DNA of 38,322 nucleotides from Burkholderiaceae bacterium (GCA_024711155.1 JANJTK010000117.1:1-38322); one strand, 5' to 3'; shown: positions 25,366-33,249, counted from the stretch's first letter. The notes: generated by a model from the sequence alone, not told the origin. Made by a program: numbers and translations.

Positions 25366-26541
25366 TCAGCGCGGCAGGCCCAGGATGAGATCGGCGATGG
25401 TGTTGCGCTGGATCTCGGAAGTGCCCGAATAGATCGTGTCGGCCTTCGAGTGCAGGAAGGCGTGGATCGGGCGGCCGTCGGCCACCGCGCGCTCGCCGCT
25501 GGTCACCTGCGAGTACGGCCCCAGGATGCTCATCGCGGTGTCCTGCAGGCGCTGGTTCATCTCGGTCCAGTAGAGCTTGTCGACCGAGCTCTCGGCGCCC
25601 AGTCCGCGCTTCTGGATGTCGCCGATGCGCTTCATCGAGTAGTAGCCGAGCACGTCGACCTCGATCATCGCCTGCGCGATCTTCTGCCGCGTGAGCGGAT
25701 CGTCGATGCCGCTGCGCCCTTGCCGCTGCGCCTCGCGCGCAGCGTCGAGCATCCCGGCGACGTACTGCTGCAGCACGACCTGGTGCGACAGCGCGTAGGT
25801 GGTGCGCTCGTGGTGCAGCGTCGCGAGCACCACTTCCCAGCCGCGGTTCAACTCGCCGATCAGCGCCGACTTCGGCACCCGCACCTCGTCGAAGAACAGC
25901 TGGCAGAACTCCTTGTCGCCGTGGATCTGCACCAGCGGCCGGATCTGGATGCCCGGGGTGTTCATCGGCACCGCGAGGCAGCTGATGCCGCGGTGGCGCG
26001 GCAGCTCGGGGTCGGTGCGCACCACCAGGAAGCACCACGAGCTGTACGAAGCGTAGCTCGACCAGATCTTCTCGCCGCTGATGAGGAAGTCGTCGCCGTC
26101 GAGCACCGCGCGCGTCTTCAGGCTCGCGAGATCCGACCCGGCGCCGGGCTCGGACATGCCGAGGCACCAGATGTCGTCGCCCGACAGGATGCCGGGCAGG
26201 AAGCGCGCCTTCTGCTCGGGGCGGCCGTACTCGATCAGCAGCGGCCCGAGCATGTTGATGCCGACCACGTTCACCAGCTCCGGAGCGCCGGCGCGCGCCA
26301 CTTCCTGGTGAAAGATGATTTCCTCGGTCAGCGACACGCCGCGGCCGCCGTGCTCCTTCGGCCAGCCGACCCCGACCCAGCCGGCGTCGTGCATCCGGCG
26401 CTGCCAGCGGCGACCGGCCGCCACCCGCGTTTCGAGGTCGTGCGAGGCGAGATCCGGTTCGACGCTCGACGGGTTCGCCGCCAGCCACGCGCGAACCTCC
26501 TCGCGGAACGCCTGTTCCGACGGCGTGAAGCTCAAGTCCAC
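25366..26541 (-). CDS. Acyl-CoA dehydrogenase family protein (second of an adjacent pair), first gene of the mutase operon
   Basis: A 391-residue acyl-CoA dehydrogenase with all common elements: GVGWPKEHGGRG, the flavin-side motif LGMSEPGAGSDLAS, FLISGEKIWSSYAS, ERTTYALSHQ and the C-terminal TIYSGTSEIQRNTIADL. Unlike its neighbour it keeps the full EPGAGSD run. Adjacent unlike dehydrogenases of this type form alpha2beta2 complexes in steroid side-chain degradation (FadE28-FadE29 type); a similar complex is plausible here but inferred. The start is the GTG at 26541 with GGAGGGG seven nt upstream. It is preceded by a promoter and an 18-bp operator-like repeat shared with the divergent SnoaL-like gene. 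Confidence 0.92.
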   Translation of the reverse strand: MDLSFTPSEQAFREEVRAWLAANPSSVEPDLASHDLETRVAAGRRWQRRMHDAGWVGVGWPKEHGGRGVSLTEEIIFHQEVARAGAPELVNVVGINMLGPLLIEYGRPEQKARFLPGILSGDDIWCLGMSEPGAGSDLASLKTRAVLDGDDFLISGEKIWSSYASYSSWCFLVVRTDPELPRHRGISCLAVPMNTPGIQIRPLVQIHGDKEFCQLFFDEVRVPKSALIGELNRGWEVVLATLHHERTTYALSHQVVLQQYVAGMLDAAREAQRQGRSGIDDPLTRQKIAQAMIEVDVLGYYSMKRIGDIQKRGLGAESSVDKLYWTEMNQRLQDTAMSILGPYSQVTSGERAVADGRPIHAFLHSKADTIYSGTSEIQRNTIADLILGLPR

Positions 26542-26563
26542 CTGTTCGCCCCTCCGAAAATCA

Positions 26564-26581
26564 ACCGAGCGAGCGCTCGGT
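26564..26581. promoter_or_regulatory. TetR-type operator-like inverted repeat between divergent genes
   Basis: ACCGAGCG-AG-CGCTCGGT is a perfect 8-bp inverted repeat with a 2-nt centre, in the 124-bp gap between the mutase operon and the SnoaL-like gene. It sits just downstream of the minus-strand -10 box. Its length and symmetry are typical for TetR-family acyl-CoA regulators. No regulator gene is adjacent. Confidence 0.7.
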
Positions 26582-26588
26582 ATGTGGT

Positions 26589-26617
26589 ATATTAGGCGAA
26601 CCGCTGCCGCTTTGCAA
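26589..26617 (-). promoter_or_regulatory. Candidate promoter for the mutase operon
   Basis: Minus-strand TTGCAA (26612-26617), 17 nt, then TAATAT (26589-26594); 4/6 at each hexamer. It lies in the only AT-rich patch of the gap, and the inverted repeat at 26564-26581 covers the expected start of transcription. Confidence 0.45.
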
Positions 26618-26665
26618 GGGCGAACCCGAGCGAACCGCGGCCGGCCGAACCGACGCGAGGGGAAC

Positions 26666-27148
26666 ATGGACAAGACGAACGCACCGACGCCGGACGCGAC
26701 GCTGGCCGAGCGCACGCAGCGGCTCGCCGACCTGGACGCCGTCAACCAGGCGCTGGTCCGGCAATGCCGCAGCCTGGACGCGCACGACATCGACGCGTTC
26801 CTGGCGCAATTCGACGACGAGTTCTCGTACAGCTACGACGGCTTCGTCGTCACCGACCGGGAGAAACTGCGCAAGGCCGCAACGAAACGCTGGCTGGAGG
26901 TGCCGAAGACCACGCACCTGCTCGGCAACGTGATCGTCGACCTGGTGCGCGGCGGGCCGGCCGGCGCGGAGGAACAGGCGGTCGCGACTTCGGATTGCCT
27001 GGCGCTCACCGTCTCGAAAGACGGCGCGATGGAACTGGTGACGGCCGCCTACCGCGACCGGCTCGTCAAGCGCGGCGGCGAGTGGCGCATCTGCGAGCGC
27101 GTCATCGAAACCGGCGGCCCGTTCGCGCTCGGCCAGGCGCCGAAGTAG
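26666..27148 (+). CDS. SnoaL-like (NTF2-fold) protein, single domain
   Basis: A 160-residue single SnoaL-like domain: QCRSLDAHDIDAFLAQF, EVPKTTHLLGNVIVDLV, then AYRDRLVKRGGEWRICERV. These match both halves of the tandem protein at 20239-21234 in order and spacing, so the three domains look like products of duplication. It is divergent from the mutase operon and shares the operator-like repeat, so both are probably in one regulon. The ATG at 26666 is preceded by GAGGGGAAC. The frame upstream crosses the promoter region and is not coding. The enzymatic role is not known; an isomerase or dehydratase is possible. Confidence 0.85.
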   Translation: MDKTNAPTPDATLAERTQRLADLDAVNQALVRQCRSLDAHDIDAFLAQFDDEFSYSYDGFVVTDREKLRKAATKRWLEVPKTTHLLGNVIVDLVRGGPAGAEEQAVATSDCLALTVSKDGAMELVTAAYRDRLVKRGGEWRICERVIETGGPFALGQAPK

Positions 27149-27152
27149 GCCG

Positions 27153-27171
27153 CGCGCCCGGGCCGGGCGCG
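27153..27171. terminator. GC-rich hairpin between convergent genes
   Basis: CGCGCCCG-GGC-CGGGCGCG, an 8-bp perfect stem just after the stop at 27148, with the meaB stop converging at 27232. There is no T-run, so intrinsic termination is uncertain. Confidence 0.35.
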
Positions 27172-27231
27172 AACGGCGCCGGGGAGGCGCACGGGCTCCC
27201 GACGCGCCGGTTCGTTCAGTCAGTCGTTGCT

Positions 27232-28182
27232 TCAGTCGTCGGCCGGGCGCTCCGGCGTGTCGATCGCGATCGCGGCCGCGCGGCGCCACGCTTCCCGCGC
27301 CTCGACGCGCCCTTCGCCGAAGGCGTCGCACAGCGCGTCGAGCTCGGGCGCCGCCAGCCGCTCGATGCGGCCGCGCAGCCAGTCCGCCACGCCGTTGGCC
27401 AGCAGCCTGCGCATCCGCTCGCGCGGGCCGATGCGCGCGCTGCCCGCGCGCTCGCGATCGGCGATCGCGTCGGCGAGCGCTGCGACACCCTCCCCGCTGG
27501 TCGCGACCGTGCGAAGCACGCGCGGCTTCCACCCGGAATACTGCTGCAGGCTGATCATCGACAGCAGTTCGCGCTCGGTGCGGTCGGCGAGCGGCGAATC
27601 GGCCTTGTTGACGACGTAGATGTCGGCGATCTCCATCATGCCGGCCTTGATCGCCTGGATGTCGTCGCCCAGTCCCGGCGGGCACACGACCAGCCGCGTG
27701 TCGGCGAGCACCCCGACCTCGACCTCGGACTGCCCGGCGCCGACCGTCTCGACGATCACCACGCCGTAGCCGGCCGCGTCGAGCACGTCGATCACGCGCG
27801 CGGCCGTGCGCGACAGGCCGCCGACATGGCCGCGCGCCGACACCGACCGGATGAACACGCGCTCGTCGGACTGGTGCGCGCCCATCCGGACGCGATCGCC
27901 GAGGATCGCGCCGCCGCTGATCGGACTCGACGGATCGACCGCCACCACCGCGACGCGCTCGCCGCGATTCAGCAACTCGCCGATCAGCGCGCTGGTCAGC
28001 GTCGACTTGCCCGCCCCCGGCGGGCCCGTGATGCCGAGCACCTTCGCGCGGCCGATGCGCGGATGGATCGCCTCCAGGATCGCCCCCGACTCGGGCGTCT
28101 CGTTCTCGACCTCCGAGATCGCGTGTGCGAGCGCACGGCGCTCTCCGGCGAGCAAGCGCTCGACAATGCCATCCCGCTTCAT
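27232..28182 (-). CDS. meaB: MeaB/ArgK-type G-protein chaperone of B12-dependent mutase
   Basis: GTPase that loads and protects adenosylcobalamin in acyl-CoA mutases. The 316-residue protein has the P-loop GPPGAGKST (residues 53-61), VDPSSPISGGAILGDRVRM, the switch-like ETVGAGQSEVEV, and the base-specificity VVNKAD. I chose the ATG at 28182 because MKRDGIVERLLAGERRALAHAI is a natural family start; an upstream ATG at 28293 adds 37 unconserved residues. Its gene is not in the mutase operon but about 4 kb upstream on the same strand. The mutase at 22555-24192 is its obvious client. Confidence 0.93.
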   Translation of the reverse strand: MKRDGIVERLLAGERRALAHAISEVENETPESGAILEAIHPRIGRAKVLGITGPPGAGKSTLTSALIGELLNRGERVAVVAVDPSSPISGGAILGDRVRMGAHQSDERVFIRSVSARGHVGGLSRTAARVIDVLDAAGYGVVIVETVGAGQSEVEVGVLADTRLVVCPPGLGDDIQAIKAGMMEIADIYVVNKADSPLADRTERELLSMISLQQYSGWKPRVLRTVATSGEGVAALADAIADRERAGSARIGPRERMRRLLANGVADWLRGRIERLAAPELDALCDAFGEGRVEAREAWRRAAAIAIDTPERPADD

Positions 28183-28242
28183 GAACCGCGACCGCTCCCG
28201 TTGTCGAAACTGATCGTACGTCGAAAACGATCGCACGTTGCA

Positions 28243-28264
28243 ACTGCGCGCGACGGCGCGCAGT
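28243..28264. promoter_or_regulatory. Inverted repeat between meaB and the Bug receptor gene
   Basis: ACTGCGCGC-GACG-GCGCGCAGT, a perfect 9-bp inverted repeat in the 230-bp divergent gap (28183-28412). On the plus side TATCAT (28379-28384) could be a -10 box but no -35 matches; on the minus side TTGCAA followed at 19 nt by TACGAT is weak. The repeat could be an operator or simply GC-rich structure. Confidence 0.35.
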
Positions 28265-28412
28265 CCCGCGCCCTGCGGCGCGCCCGCGAGCATAGCGAAG
28301 TTCGCGCCGCGCCGCTGAAGCGAAGGTCGAGCGACGCCTCGCCGCGTGCCGCAGCAACGACTCGGGTGGCCGCGACGTTATCATCGCGGGGATCGCCACG
28401 AGGAGGACGTCG

Positions 28413-29432
28413 ATGAACCGACCCGCTTCTGCTCCCCCTGCCCGACGCCGCATCGCGGCCCTTGGCGCCGCCTGCGCGGCCCTCCTGCTGTCCGCGGCGA
28501 CGGCGCCCGCCGCAGCGCAGGCGTGGCCCGCGAAGCCGATCCGCTTCGTGGTGCCGTATCCGCCCGGCGGTCCGCTCGACCAGGTCGCGCGCGCGATCGC
28601 GGAGCGGCTGCGCGAACCGCTCGGGCAGCCGGTGGTGGTGGAGAACCGCCCGGGCGCGGGCGGCAACATCGGCGCCGACCTGGTCGCGAAAGCCGCACCC
28701 GACGGACACGCGATCGTGATGGGCGCAGTCGCCACGCACGCGATCAACCCGTCCCTGTTCGCGAAGATGCCCTACGACGCGAACCGCGACTTCGCGCCGG
28801 TGACGCGCGTGGCCAACGTGCCGAACGTGCTGGTGCTCAATCCGCAGGTCGCCGCGCAACTGAAGATCGCCAGCGTGGCCGCCCTCGTCGCGCATGCCCG
28901 CCGCAACCCCGGCAAGCTCAACTACGCGTCGGGCGGCAACGGCAGCGCCGGCCACCTCGCAGGCGAACTGCTCGAAGCGATGGCGGGAGTCGCGATGGTG
29001 CACATCCCGTACGCGGGCGCCGCACCGGCGCAACTCGGCCTGCTCGGCGGCCAGACCGAGCTGATGTTCGACAACCTGGCCTCCGCCGCACCGCAGATCC
29101 GCGCCGGCAAGCTGAAGGCGCTCGCGGTGACCACCCCGCAGCGCAGCGCGTTCTTCCCGGAGCTTCCCACCGTGTCCGAGAGCGGACTGAAGGGCTTCGA
29201 CATCGGCACCTGGTTCGGGGTCTTCGCGCCCGCCGGCACGCCGCAGGCGGTCGTCGCCCGCCTGAGCGCCGAGATCGGAAAGGTGCTGCAGACGCCCGAA
29301 CTGCGCGAGCGGCTCGCGAAGATGGGCGCCGAGCCGTCGCCGACGACCCCCGAGGCCTTCGCGGAGTTCGTGCGCGCCGAGCAGGAGAAATACCGGCGCG
29401 TCGTGCGGGCCTCGGGCGCCCGCGTCGACTAG
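28413..29432 (+). CDS. Bug-family tripartite tricarboxylate transporter substrate-binding protein
   Basis: Periplasmic solute receptor of the TctC/Bug family. It has a signal peptide (Arg-rich start, hydrophobic core about 14-33, cleavage near AAAQA) followed by the family opening AKPIRFVVPYPPGGPLDQVAR and ENRPGAGGNIGADLVAK; later come HIPYAGAAPAQLGLLGG and MFDNLASAAPQIRAGK. The 339-residue length is normal. AGGAGG six nt before the ATG at 28413 fixes the start. No membrane subunits are adjacent; the TctBA genes 8 kb downstream could pair with it, although Bug proteins are often orphans. It ends tail-to-tail with the cupin gene, sharing a palindromic CTAG that holds both TAG stops. Confidence 0.93.
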   Translation: MNRPASAPPARRRIAALGAACAALLLSAATAPAAAQAWPAKPIRFVVPYPPGGPLDQVARAIAERLREPLGQPVVVENRPGAGGNIGADLVAKAAPDGHAIVMGAVATHAINPSLFAKMPYDANRDFAPVTRVANVPNVLVLNPQVAAQLKIASVAALVAHARRNPGKLNYASGGNGSAGHLAGELLEAMAGVAMVHIPYAGAAPAQLGLLGGQTELMFDNLASAAPQIRAGKLKALAVTTPQRSAFFPELPTVSESGLKGFDIGTWFGVFAPAGTPQAVVARLSAEIGKVLQTPELRERLAKMGAEPSPTTPEAFAEFVRAEQEKYRRVVRASGARVD

Positions 29433-30061
29433 CGCTTCTTCGCCACGGCGGGGGCCTTCTTCGCCACCGCCTTCTTCGCCACCGCCTTCTTCGCGACCAC
29501 CTTCTTCGCGGCGCCCTTCTTCGCCGGCGCCGCGACCGGCTTCGCGCCGACGAGCACGGCCGCGATGATGCAGGGCTTCTTGCCGCGCACGCTCCACGAG
29601 TGGTTGGTGCCGCGCTGGATCAGCACGTCGCCGGCCTTCAGCTTGACTTCGCCGGTGTCCATGATCGCGTGGATCTTGCCCTTCAGCACGATGATGTAGT
29701 CGACCGTCGCGGTCTTGTGCATCATCGGATCGGCCGACGACGCGTCGGGCGCGTGCCCGGCGCCGATCGAGTCGAAGGCCGCGCGCGCGTCGGCACGGTT
29801 GCGCCATTCGGAATCCGGCGGGAACTCGACGATGCGCAGGATCGTCCCGGTCGACGGCGGCTCGAGCCGAACCGGGCGCGCCGCGGCGTCGGCGTTGCCG
29901 TCGTTGCTCGCCGGCGCGCCGGCGGTCTCCCACAAGTCGGTCAGCGCCAGCCCGGGCATCGACGCCATCTCCTTGACGTTCTCCGCGACGCCGTCCCGGA
30001 GGATCATCGAACGACCCGAGCCGTCGTGCCCGGTCACCACGCGACGCACTCTCCAGACCAT
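29429..30061 (-). CDS. Cupin-domain protein with Lys/Ala-rich repeat tail
   Basis: A 210-residue protein. Residues about 70-170 form a cupin barrel: MMHKTATVDYIIVLKGKIHAI for the first motif and GDVLIQRGTNHSWSV for the second, with usable metal histidines. From about residue 178 a tail of AKK-type pentads (AVAKK repeats) runs to the end, resembling the tails of bacterial histone-H1-like proteins. The ATG at 30061 has GGAGG eight nt upstream and lies 20 nt after the DctM stop, so it is the last gene of the TRAP operon. The cupin part may be an isomerase, oxygenase or sensor for the imported compound; the tail's role is unknown. Confidence 0.8.
   Translation of the reverse strand: MVWRVRRVVTGHDGSGRSMILRDGVAENVKEMASMPGLALTDLWETAGAPASNDGNADAAARPVRLEPPSTGTILRIVEFPPDSEWRNRADARAAFDSIGAGHAPDASSADPMMHKTATVDYIIVLKGKIHAIMDTGEVKLKAGDVLIQRGTNHSWSVRGKKPCIIAAVLVGAKPVAAPAKKGAAKKVVAKKAVAKKAVAKKAPAVAKKR
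29457..29531. repeat. 15-bp tandem repeat encoding AVAKK units
   Basis: Five adjacent 15-bp units beginning TTCTTCGC; the first two are identical (TTCTTCGCCACCGCC) and the others diverge in the last bases. They encode the in-frame lysine-rich pentads at the C-terminus of the cupin protein. Confidence 0.9.
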
Positions 30062-30081
30062 GGTTCAGTCCTCCCTCGTGA

Positions 30082-31398
30082 CTAAAGCAGCGCGGTCGAC
30101 AGCTGCGGAAACGCGATGACCAGCAGCAGCATCGCGAACATGATCAGCGCGAACGGCGCCGCGCCGGCGAAGATGTCGTTGAGCGTGATCTCCGGGTGCT
30201 CGCGGCCGAGCGTCGCCTTGATGACGAACACCGCGATGCCGAACGGCGGCGTGAGCAGCCCGATCTCGACTGCCAGCAGCGTGACGATGCCGAACCACAC
30301 CAGGTCGACATTGAATCCGAGCAACGCCGGCAGCACGAGCGGAATCGTGATCAGCATGATCGAGCTCGAGTCGAGGATGGTGCCGAGCACGATCACGACG
30401 ACGACGAAGATCGCCAGCAGTCCCGGGAAACCCAGTCCGGTGTCGACGATCAGCGTGCGCAGCAGTTCGGTCACGCCCGAGATCGCCAGCATCCGCGAGT
30501 ACATGCTGGCCGCGATGATCAGGAAGCACACCGCCGCGGTGATGCGGCCGGTCTCGACCAGCACCTGCCACAGGCCGCGCCAGTCGAGCCGGCGCTTGGC
30601 GAGCGCGAGCACCAGCGCCCCGGCCGCCCCGACCGCGCCCGCCTCGGTCGGCGTGAACAGCCCGCCGTACAGGCCACCGAGCACGAGCGCCACCAGCAGC
30701 GCCACCGGGACGAGCCGCGCGCCCATCTGCGCGACGCTCATCGTCGCCGGGGCGTCGTCGGCGCCCGCGCCGGCGCCGACGAAGCCGGGCGTGAAGCGCC
30801 CCATCGCGAGGATGCCCGCCGCGTAGAGCAGCGCCAGCAGCACGCCGGGGCTGATGCCGGCGATGAAGAGGTCGCCGACCGACTTCTCCGTGAGCACCCC
30901 GTACAGGATCAGCAGCAGGCTCGGCGGAATCAGCATCCCGAGCACCGACGACCCGGCCACGACGCCGACCGCGAAGCGCGCCGAGTACCCGTGGCGCAGC
31001 ATCTCGGGCACCGCGACCTTCGTGAACACCGCCGCCGACGCGATGCTGATGCCGGTGATCGCGGCGAACACCGCGTTCGCCGCGACGGTCGCGATGCCCA
31101 GGCCGCCGCGCACGCGCCGGAACGCCTGGTGCGCGACGTCGAAGGTGTCGCGGCCGATGTCGGCCACGCTCACCAGCAGGCCCATCAGCACGAACAGCGG
31201 CACGACGCCGAAGATGTAGTCGGCGATCGCGTCGTTGGCGGCCTGCGTCAGCATGTTCGCCGCGATGCCGGGGTCGCCGCGGATGATCCACACGCCGCCG
31301 AACGACAGCAGCGCGAGCGCCACGCCGACGTGCATGCCGGCATAGATCAGCACGAGCATCAGCCCGACCGAGACGACCCCGACGATCGTGGCGTCCAT
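30082..31398 (-). CDS. dctM: TRAP transporter large membrane subunit (DctM)
   Basis: The 438-residue polytopic membrane protein that forms the ion-coupled translocation channel. About a dozen hydrophobic segments are visible, with family motifs GVPLFVLMG-like VVPLFVLMGLL, FAAITGISIASAAVFTKVAVPEM, GMLIPPSLLLILYG, FTPTEAGAVGA and a C-terminal LLTPPFGIAVFV. The ATG at 31398 overlaps the DctQ stop by one base (TGATG). It is the third gene of the operon dctP-dctQ-dctM-cupin. Confidence 0.95.
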   Translation of the reverse strand: MDATIVGVVSVGLMLVLIYAGMHVGVALALLSFGGVWIIRGDPGIAANMLTQAANDAIADYIFGVVPLFVLMGLLVSVADIGRDTFDVAHQAFRRVRGGLGIATVAANAVFAAITGISIASAAVFTKVAVPEMLRHGYSARFAVGVVAGSSVLGMLIPPSLLLILYGVLTEKSVGDLFIAGISPGVLLALLYAAGILAMGRFTPGFVGAGAGADDAPATMSVAQMGARLVPVALLVALVLGGLYGGLFTPTEAGAVGAAGALVLALAKRRLDWRGLWQVLVETGRITAAVCFLIIAASMYSRMLAISGVTELLRTLIVDTGLGFPGLLAIFVVVVIVLGTILDSSSIMLITIPLVLPALLGFNVDLVWFGIVTLLAVEIGLLTPPFGIAVFVIKATLGREHPEITLNDIFAGAAPFALIMFAMLLLVIAFPQLSTALL

Positions 31399-31985
31399 CA
31401 GCCGGCCGGTTCCGCGCCGCCCGGCGGCGGTTCGAGGCCGAGCGCCACGCGCAGTCCCTGCCAGCTTAGCAGCAGGAACTGGGCCGCAGTGGCGACGCCA
31501 CCGATGACGATGATCAGCTTCAGCGGCCACACGGCGAGCTGGAACACGCCGACGTTGCCGAAGAAGTCGCCGTCGGCGCGCGCGGCGAGCATCAGCGGCC
31601 AGGTGGTCGCGAGAATCACCGCGAACAGCGCGAACCCGGTGAGCGCAAACAGCGCCTCGAGCAGGCTCGCCGCGCGCGGGCGTCGCCGCATCAGCGCGCC
31701 GAGCATCACGTCCGAGCGCGTCAGGCCACCGGTGCGCAGCGTCTGCGCGAGTTGCAGGAACACGATGCCGACGATCGAGAACTGCACCATCTCCGGCACG
31801 CCGGCGATCGGCCGCGAGAGCAGCGCGCGGCCGCCGACGTCGGCGCAGATCAGCACCATCAGCGCCAGGATCCAGATCGTGCCGATCGCCGACAAGGCTT
31901 CGACGATGCGGCCGAAGATCCCGCCGGGCATCGGACCGGCGGTCGCGCGCGAGGCGCGCTCCGCCCCGGTGTCAGGCCCGGTCAT
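31398..31985 (-). CDS. dctQ: TRAP transporter small membrane subunit (DctQ)
   Basis: A 195-residue protein with four membrane segments (about 30-50, 65-82, 105-130 and 145-170), the DctQ topology. Motifs include VLICADVGGRALLSRPIAGVPEM, where the Arg-Pro-Ile-x-Gly-x-x-E run is typical, and RTGGLTRSDV. The start at 31985 lies 12 nt after the dctP stop. It would scaffold the DctM channel for the receptor product of dctP. Confidence 0.92.
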   Translation of the reverse strand: MTGPDTGAERASRATAGPMPGGIFGRIVEALSAIGTIWILALMVLICADVGGRALLSRPIAGVPEMVQFSIVGIVFLQLAQTLRTGGLTRSDVMLGALMRRRPRAASLLEALFALTGFALFAVILATTWPLMLAARADGDFFGNVGVFQLAVWPLKLIIVIGGVATAAQFLLLSWQGLRVALGLEPPPGGAEPAG

Positions 31986-31997
31986 GCGCGCAACGCC

Positions 31998-33065
31998 TCA
32001 CTCCTTGTCGAAGTCGCGCGGGAACTTGTAGCCCGCGGCGCGCACCGACTCCATGTAGGCCGACAGCACCTTCTTCGCCGGGATGCCCTTGGCCTCGGCC
32101 TGCTTCGCCCATTCCTTCGCCGGATTCGGGATCATCTTCACGAGCCGCGTGCGCTCTTCCGGAGCGAGCCGCACGATCTTGCCACCGCCCTTCTCCCACG
32201 CATCGAGCGAGGCCTTGATGCGCGCGGTCTGCTCGGTGATGTAGACGCCCTTGTAGGCGTTGGCGCCCTTGCGGAAGGCCGCCTTGACCTCGTCGGGAAG
32301 CTTGTCCCAGCGCGCCTTGTTGATCGCGACCGCACCCGCGTACATGGCGCCGAAGTCGAGCAGCGTCAGGTGCGGCGCGACCTCGTAGAGCTTGGCCGGC
32401 ACCGCTGACGTGGCGAACACGACCGCGCCGTCGTAGACGCCGGTCTTGATGTCGTTGTAGAAGGTGTTCAGGCTGCCCTGCACGCCCACCGCCCCGGTGC
32501 CGGCGAACCAGGTGAGGTTGGGGCCGGCGCCGCCGATCTTCTTGCCCTTCAGGTCCTCGACCTTCGCGACCGGGAAGTTGGTCGCGATGCCGTAGTTGTC
32601 GATCGAGAAGCCTGCGAGGTAGACGAGCCCGTGGCGCGACCACTCCTTGCTCAGTTCGGGCAGCGCCTGCACGTAGTCGATCGCCTGCGTGACGACGTTG
32701 GCGTCGGGCGGACCGAAGGGGACAAAGTAGGTGACGTTGTTCAGCGGCATCTTCGCCGCCTGGAAGACGGTCGCCACCAGCCCCATGTCGGAGACGCCCT
32801 GCTGCATCGTCTCCAGTTCGCTGCCGATCTTGGCCAGCGTGCCGCCGTAGGCCTCGTTCCACGCGATCCGGTACTTGTTGGTGCGCGCGAGCTCCGCGTT
32901 CACCGTCGGGATGAACGTCTCCTTCAGGTGCTTGACCCACAGGAACACCGGCGGGTGGCCGGCGGCGACGGTCATGCGGATCGTTTCCTGAGCGTGGGCC
33001 GTGCCTGCGTGCAGGGTCGCGGCGAGCGCGGCAGCGGCGGCTGCCGCCAGCAGATGGCGTCTCAT
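31998..33065 (-). CDS. dctP: TRAP transporter periplasmic solute-binding protein (DctP)
   Basis: A 355-residue receptor with a signal peptide (MRRHLLAAAAAAALAATLHAG, cut near AHAQ). The mature part has family features such as GGTLAKIGSELETMQQGVSDMGLV, VEDLKGKKIGGAGP and YDGAVVFATSAVPAKLYEVAPHLT. The usual DctP arginine that holds a carboxylate is not obvious in the GKKI segment, so an aromatic or bulky acid ligand is possible. The ATG at 33065 has GGAG upstream; an upstream in-frame ATG at 33158 is rejected because the signal peptide begins at 33065. It is the first gene of the TRAP operon, divergent from the TetR gene. Confidence 0.92.
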   Translation of the reverse strand: MRRHLLAAAAAAALAATLHAGTAHAQETIRMTVAAGHPPVFLWVKHLKETFIPTVNAELARTNKYRIAWNEAYGGTLAKIGSELETMQQGVSDMGLVATVFQAAKMPLNNVTYFVPFGPPDANVVTQAIDYVQALPELSKEWSRHGLVYLAGFSIDNYGIATNFPVAKVEDLKGKKIGGAGPNLTWFAGTGAVGVQGSLNTFYNDIKTGVYDGAVVFATSAVPAKLYEVAPHLTLLDFGAMYAGAVAINKARWDKLPDEVKAAFRKGANAYKGVYITEQTARIKASLDAWEKGGGKIVRLAPEERTRLVKMIPNPAKEWAKQAEAKGIPAKKVLSAYMESVRAAGYKFPRDFDKE

Positions 33066-33128
33066 GTCGGGGTCTCCTTCGCTATGGGTCGTGCACCCCG
33101 TCGCGCGGGCCGGCGAGGACTGCCGCAA

Positions 33129-33158
33129 AGTATAGGAACGCCGCCGCGCGCTTGACAA
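33129..33158 (-). promoter_or_regulatory. Promoter of the TRAP operon
   Basis: Minus strand: TTGTCA (33153-33158), 18 nt, TATACT (33129-33134), 5/6 at both hexamers. Its -35 box overlaps the -35 box of the divergent tetR promoter. Confidence 0.65.
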
Positions 33159-33180
33159 GGTGTTTGATCAGGCATTCAAT
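33152..33180 (+). promoter_or_regulatory. Promoter of the tetR operon with a TGATCA dyad in its spacer
   Basis: TTGACA (33152-33157, perfect), 17 nt, TTCAAT (33175-33180, 4/6). The spacer holds TGTTTGATCAGGCA (33161-33174), a partial dyad centred on TGATCA, which would suit autorepression by the TetR-family product. Confidence 0.6.
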
Positions 33181-33249
33181 AAAAAAGCGCTCCGCGATCC
33201 GGCGCGCGCCGCCCCGGCCTGCCTTGGTCTGCCCTGTCACACCGCTCAC

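Noticed and set aside
27153-27231. Confident intrinsic terminator between the SnoaL-like gene and meaB
   Set aside because: The hairpin has no following T-run; it is listed only as a low-confidence structure.
30196-32031. Plus-strand 611-codon frame across dctM and dctQ
   Set aside because: The translation is a His/Arg/Gln/Asp-rich shadow of the hydrophobic TRAP subunits.
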